From: Clostridia bacterium | Lineage (GTDB): Bacteria > Bacillota > Clostridia > Oscillospirales > SIG627 | Assembly (NCBI GenBank): GCA_017453605.1 | Contig: JAFTEP010000306.1 | Span: 1 to 9,969, forward strand | Direction: 5' to 3' | DNA length: 9,969 nt | Shown here: positions 7,244 to 9,969 of the stretch, piece after piece | How positions within the stretch are numbered: position 1 is the stretch's first letter | How the letters are laid out: every line of letters starts with the position of its first letter | Program-made: the position numbers and the translations under genes | Notes under the pieces: generated by a model | Database searches by the model: none | The model's input: only the letters and a program-made list of their open reading frames with translations | Told to the model about the DNA's origin: nothing

Positions 7244-8651
7244 CGTTCAGATTTGCTCCGCAGCATTTTTTGTACTTCTTGCCGCTCCCGCAGGGGCAGG
7301 GATCGTTCCTGCCGACCTTGCCCTTGGCGCGGACGGGCTGTTTTTTCACCGGCGCGTCGCTTCCGCCGTGGGAAGCTCCGGTGATCTTGGCGACCGCCTT
7401 TCTCTGCACGGGCTCCTTCGGATAGATCCTCAGAAGCGTGTGCACGGTGTCGGAGCGGATCGCGTCGACCATCTGTTCGAACATATCGCTGCCGATCATC
7501 TTGTATTCGACGATCGGGTTCTTCTGCCCGTAGGCCTTGAGGTTGATGCTCTCGGTCAGGTCGCTCATCGCGTCGATGTGGTCCATCCACTTCTCGTCGA
7601 CGTTTCTTAAAAGCACGACCCTTTCGACCTCTCTGAACACCTCGTTCCCGAAGAGCGTCTCCTTGTTTTCGTACGCGGCGCGGCACTTTGCGAGAAGCTC
7701 TTCCTTGAACTTGTCCTTGTCGGTGTCCTCGGCGATCTTTTCGGAGCCGAGCGCTTCGGCGAAGTGCTTTTCGAGCTGATCGAGACTGAGGTTCCCGTCC
7801 TCGTCGGGAGTGAACGCCGCCTCGACCTCCTCGCTTACTGTCTGTTCGAGCATACCCATGATCTTGTCCCTGAGGTCTGCGCCGTCGAGGACCTCCCTGC
7901 GCTCGGAGTAGATGAGCTCCCTCTGCTGGTTCATCACGTCGTCGTACATCAATACGTTTCTTCTGCGCGCGAAGTTCATGCCCTCCAGACGTTTCTGAGC
8001 GCGCTCGATGGTGTTGGAGAGGATGCGGGCGTCGATGGGCTGATCCTCGGGGAGTTTCAGCGCGTCTATGATCCCGACCATCCGCTCGCCCGAGAAGAGC
8101 CTCAGAAGGTCGTCCTCGAACGAGAGGAAAAACGTGCTCGCACCGGGGTCGCCCTGTCTGCCGGAGCGTCCTCTGAGCTGATTGTCGATACGCCTCGACT
8201 CGTGCCTCTCGGTGCCGATGATGTACAGGCCTCCGGCGGCTTTCGCCTTTTCGGCCTCGGGCTCGATCTGCTTCTTGAAGCCTCCGCAGATCTCCTGGAA
8301 GCGCCGTCTTATGTCGAGGATCTTTTCGTCCTCGGTCTCGAAGAAGCTGTCCGCGACTGCGATCAGTTCCTCGTCCCAGCCCTCCTGCCTGAGTTTTGCC
8401 GCCGCCATGAACTCCGGGTTGCCGCCGAGCTTGATGTCGGTCCCTCTGCCCGCCAGGTTCGTGGAGATCGTGACCGCGCCGGGTATGCCCGCCTGCGCGA
8501 CGATCTGGGCCTCCTTCTCGTGCTGTTTGGCGTTCAGGACGCTGTGTGCGATGCCCTCTTTTTTCAGCATCGCGCTCAGAAGCTCGGATTTGTCTATCGA
8601 GACCGTGCCGACCAGCACCGGCTGGCCCTTTGCGTGCGCGCTCTTTATCTC
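7227..8651 (-). CDS. secA: SecA C-terminal part (second ATPase fold, scaffold and zinc tail)
   Basis: Open frame of 474 residues following the premature stop, numbered here as in the full protein. It contains GQPVLVGTVSIDKSE (444-458), STNLAGRGTDIKLGG (498-512) and GTERHESRRIDNQLRGRSG (581-599) of the second ATPase fold, with the arginine fingers. Next come the long scaffold helix and the IRA1-type helices near 781-800 (VLLRNVDEKWMDHIDAMSDL). The zinc-binding tail has Cys887, Cys889, Cys898 and Cys899 in a C-x-C-x8-C-C pattern, the SecB/phospholipid-binding motif. No convincing ribosome binding site precedes the GTG at 8618 or the first ATG further in, so independent translation is unlikely. 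Its last 17 bases overlap the start of the membrane-protein gene. Confidence 0.85.
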   Translation of the reverse strand, partial: EIKSAHAKGQPVLVGTVSIDKSELLSAMLKKEGIAHSVLNAKQHEKEAQIVAQAGIPGAVTISTNLAGRGTDIKLGGNPEFMAAAKLRQEGWDEELIAVADSFFETEDEKILDIRRRFQEICGGFKKQIEPEAEKAKAAGGLYIIGTERHESRRIDNQLRGRSGRQGDPGASTFFLSFEDDLLRLFSGERMVGIIDALKLPEDQPIDARILSNTIERAQKRLEGMNFARRRNVLMYDDVMNQQRELIYSERREVLDGADLRDKIMGMLEQTVSEEVEAAFTPDEDGNLSLDQLEKHFAEALGSEKIAEDTDKDKFKEELLAKCRAAYENKETLFGNEVFREVERVVLLRNVDEKWMDHIDAMSDLTESINLKAYGQKNPIVEYKMIGSDMFEQMVDAIRSDTVHTLLRIYPKEPVQRKAVAKITGASHGGSDAPVKKQPVRAKGKVGRNDPCPCGSGKKYKKCCGANLNDEKTQ

Positions 8652-8654
8652 TTA
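8652..8654 (-). other. secA: Premature in-frame TAA stop codon within secA
   Basis: The codon reads TAA on the - strand, in frame with conserved SecA sequence on both sides (ATC ATC TAA GAG ATA AAG). It is neither TGA nor TAG, so selenocysteine and pyrrolysine insertion are excluded. TAA ends three other genes in the window, which argues against a reassigned code. Confidence 0.92.
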
Positions 8655-9956
8655 GATGATCTCGCTGTATTTTCCCGCCTGCGTCTTGTAGACCCTGTCC
8701 GGATTGTCGACGCGGATCATCGGGCGGTTGGTCGGGATCTCGACGACGTCGAGCTTGTAGATCTCTCTGAATTCCTCCTCCTCGGTCAGAGCCGTTCCGG
8801 TCATGCCGCTCAGCTTGCCGTAGAGACGGAAGTAGTTCTGGAAGGTGATCGTCGCGAGGGTCTTGTTTTCTTTGGCGACCTCCACCTTCTCTTTTGCTTC
8901 TATCGCCTGGTGCAGTCCGTCCGAATATCTCCTGCCCGGCATCAGACGGCCCGTGAAGGTGTCGACGATGACGACCTCACCCTCCTTCACGACGTAGTCG
9001 ACGTCGCGCTTCATGATGCCGTTGGCGCGGATGGCCTGGTTGATGTGGTGGCTCAGCGTCGCGTTCTCGGGATCGGAGAGGTTGTCGACGTGGAAGTACT
9101 TCTCGGCTTTTTCGATCCCCGACTGTGTCAGGACCGCGCTTCTCGCCTTCTCGTCGATGATGTAGTCGCCCTTGAGTTCGTCGTCGAAGCTCTTTTCGTC
9201 GCTCTCTTTTATCCTGAACGCCTTCAGCGAACGTGCGAAGCTGTCCGCGGCGGCGTAGAGCGGAGAAGAGCTCTCTCCCTCGCCGGAAATGATCAGCGGC
9301 GTCCTCGCCTCGTCGATCAGGATGCTGTCGACCTCGTCGACGATCGCGAAGGCGTGTCCGCGCTGCACGAGGTCCTTCTTGTAGAGGACCATGTTGTCCC
9401 TGAGGTAGTCGAAGCCGAACTCGTTGTTTGTGCCGTAGGTGATGTCCGCGCGGTACGCCGCCTGCTTTTCCTCCCTCGTGCCGCCGTGGATGATGAGTCC
9501 GACGGAGAGCCCGAGAAAGTTGTATATCTTCCCCATCCATTCGCTGTCGCGCTTTGCGAGGTAGTCGTTGACCGTGACGATGTGCACGCCCTTGCCCCCG
9601 AGCGCGTTCAGATACGCCGGAAGAGTCGCCATCAGCGTCTTGCCCTCGCCGGTCTTCATTTCCGCGATCCTGCCCTGATGCAAAACGATCCCGCCCTCCA
9701 ACTGGACGTCGTAGTGCGGAGTTTCGAGGACTCTTTTCGCCGCCTCTCTGACTGCCGCGAACGCGTCCGGGAGTATGTCGTCCATGGTCTCGCCTCCGGC
9801 GAGCCTCTTTTTGAGGATCTGTGTCTGTTCCTTCAGCGAGGCGTCGTCCATCGCGGCGTACTTCGGGCCGAGAGCGTTTATCTTCGCGACCGTCGGCGCG
9901 AGTTTTTTTATCTGTCTTGACGAATGTGTTCCGAACACTGCCTGGATAATGCCCAT
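8652..9956 (-). CDS. secA: SecA N-terminal part (first ATPase fold and preprotein cross-linking domain)
   Basis: 434 residues up to the premature stop. Visible in order: the N-terminal helix with a family-typical start (MGIIQAVFGT), the Walker A loop MKTGEGKT at 100-107, VTVNDYLAKRD at 127-137, YGTNNEFGFDYLRD at 174-187, and the Walker B DEVD at 207-210 followed by SILIDEARTPLIISG. The preprotein cross-linking domain spans about 221-370, and KLSGMTGTA at 381-389 returns to the first ATPase fold. The ATG at 9956 has AAGGA at 9964-9968, 7 bases upstream. Alone, this fragment lacks the second ATPase fold, the helical scaffold and the SecB/lipid-binding tail, so it should not work as a translocase motor. 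Confidence 0.88.
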   Translation of the reverse strand: MGIIQAVFGTHSSRQIKKLAPTVAKINALGPKYAAMDDASLKEQTQILKKRLAGGETMDDILPDAFAAVREAAKRVLETPHYDVQLEGGIVLHQGRIAEMKTGEGKTLMATLPAYLNALGGKGVHIVTVNDYLAKRDSEWMGKIYNFLGLSVGLIIHGGTREEKQAAYRADITYGTNNEFGFDYLRDNMVLYKKDLVQRGHAFAIVDEVDSILIDEARTPLIISGEGESSSPLYAAADSFARSLKAFRIKESDEKSFDDELKGDYIIDEKARSAVLTQSGIEKAEKYFHVDNLSDPENATLSHHINQAIRANGIMKRDVDYVVKEGEVVIVDTFTGRLMPGRRYSDGLHQAIEAKEKVEVAKENKTLATITFQNYFRLYGKLSGMTGTALTEEEEFREIYKLDVVEIPTNRPMIRVDNPDRVYKTQAGKYSEII

Positions 9957-9963
9957 TTATCTG

Positions 9964-9968
9964 TCCTT
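9964..9968 (-). promoter_or_regulatory. Ribosome binding site of secA
   Basis: AAGGA on the - strand sits 7 bases before the ATG at 9956-9954 and confirms the start, which also matches the family's usual N-terminus. The promoter lies outside the window. Confidence 0.7.
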
Positions 9969-9969
9969 C

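Larger units (their letters stand above)
7227..9956 (-). pseudogene. secA: Preprotein translocase ATPase SecA, interrupted by in-frame TAA at codon 435
   Basis: SecA is the ATP-driven motor that pushes unfolded preproteins through the SecYEG channel, and is normally essential. The frame from 9956 to 7227 is one uninterrupted reading frame of 909 residues plus stop, the usual size for a clostridial SecA, except for TAA at 8652-8654. There is no frameshift: residues flow KYSEII-stop-EIKSAHAKGQPVLVGT, exactly as in intact SecA at the junction into the second ATPase fold. All expected motifs on both sides are present and no other damage is seen. The family usually has a Glu, Asp, Lys or Gln at this position, and GAA, AAA or CAA would each be one base away. 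A sequencing or assembly error in a working gene is the simplest reading; a recent nonsense mutation is the alternative. The label pseudogene describes the sequence as given, not a proven loss of function. Confidence 0.9.

Noticed and set aside
7227..8618. Independent C-terminal SecA product starting at GTG 8618
   Set aside because: The GTG is a conserved internal Val codon (PVLVGT) and no ribosome binding site precedes it.
8652..8654. Reassigned TAA codon, selenocysteine or pyrrolysine as explanation for the secA stop
   Set aside because: Selenocysteine uses TGA and pyrrolysine TAG, and TAA ends three genes normally in this window.
7764..9920. A 718-codon open frame on the + strand opposite secA
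   Set aside because: It lies antisense to a clearly conserved gene, has no recognisable domain, is rich in Val, Leu, Arg and Asp as expected from the reverse complement of biased codons, and has no plausible ribosome binding site. It is a shadow of secA codon use.

Overview
The window is a clearly GC-rich stretch, most likely from a Clostridia-type Firmicute, perhaps a gut Oscillospiraceae-like lineage. The evidence is a DUF4364-type protein (a family I know from Clostridia), a class A flavodiiron protein typical of anaerobes, clostridial-style SecA and asparagine synthase sequences, and AGGA/GGAGG ribosome binding sites before most genes. The lineage call is inference; no rRNA or tRNA is present to confirm it.

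The layout is two convergent gene blocks that meet at a hairpin terminator near 3373-3403. The left block (+ strand, 1-3356) holds the 3' part of a glycoside hydrolase family 2 enzyme cut by the window edge, a flavodiiron protein (fprA) and a PF12831-type FAD-dependent oxidoreductase. Gaps of 13 and 5 bases suggest one transcript. The right block (- strand, 9956 down to 3422) reads secA, an unrecognised polytopic membrane protein, asnB (glutamine-hydrolysing asparagine synthase) and a DUF4364 protein. secA and the membrane gene overlap by 17 bases, asnB starts 11 bases after the membrane gene, and a 55-base gap precedes the DUF4364 gene. The terminator's U-tract is on the - strand, just after DUF4364, as expected for the end of this operon.

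The most striking point is secA. Both halves are full-length and well conserved, in the same frame, but codon 435 is TAA (8652-8654). Every hallmark motif on either side is intact, so this is either a sequence error, a very recent nonsense mutation, or an unusual recoding event. TAA ends three other genes here, which argues against a reassigned code. The second point of interest is the 441-residue membrane protein, which appears to contain two copies of a membrane segment built around a Pro-Asp-Phe motif.

Functionally, the left block combines sugar-chain hydrolysis with oxygen or nitric oxide detoxification and an unknown flavin-linked oxidation. The right block combines protein export, an unknown membrane function, asparagine synthesis and a possible winged-helix regulator. 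I see no mobile element, CRISPR array, tRNA or rRNA, and no gene-free stretch longer than about 65 bases.
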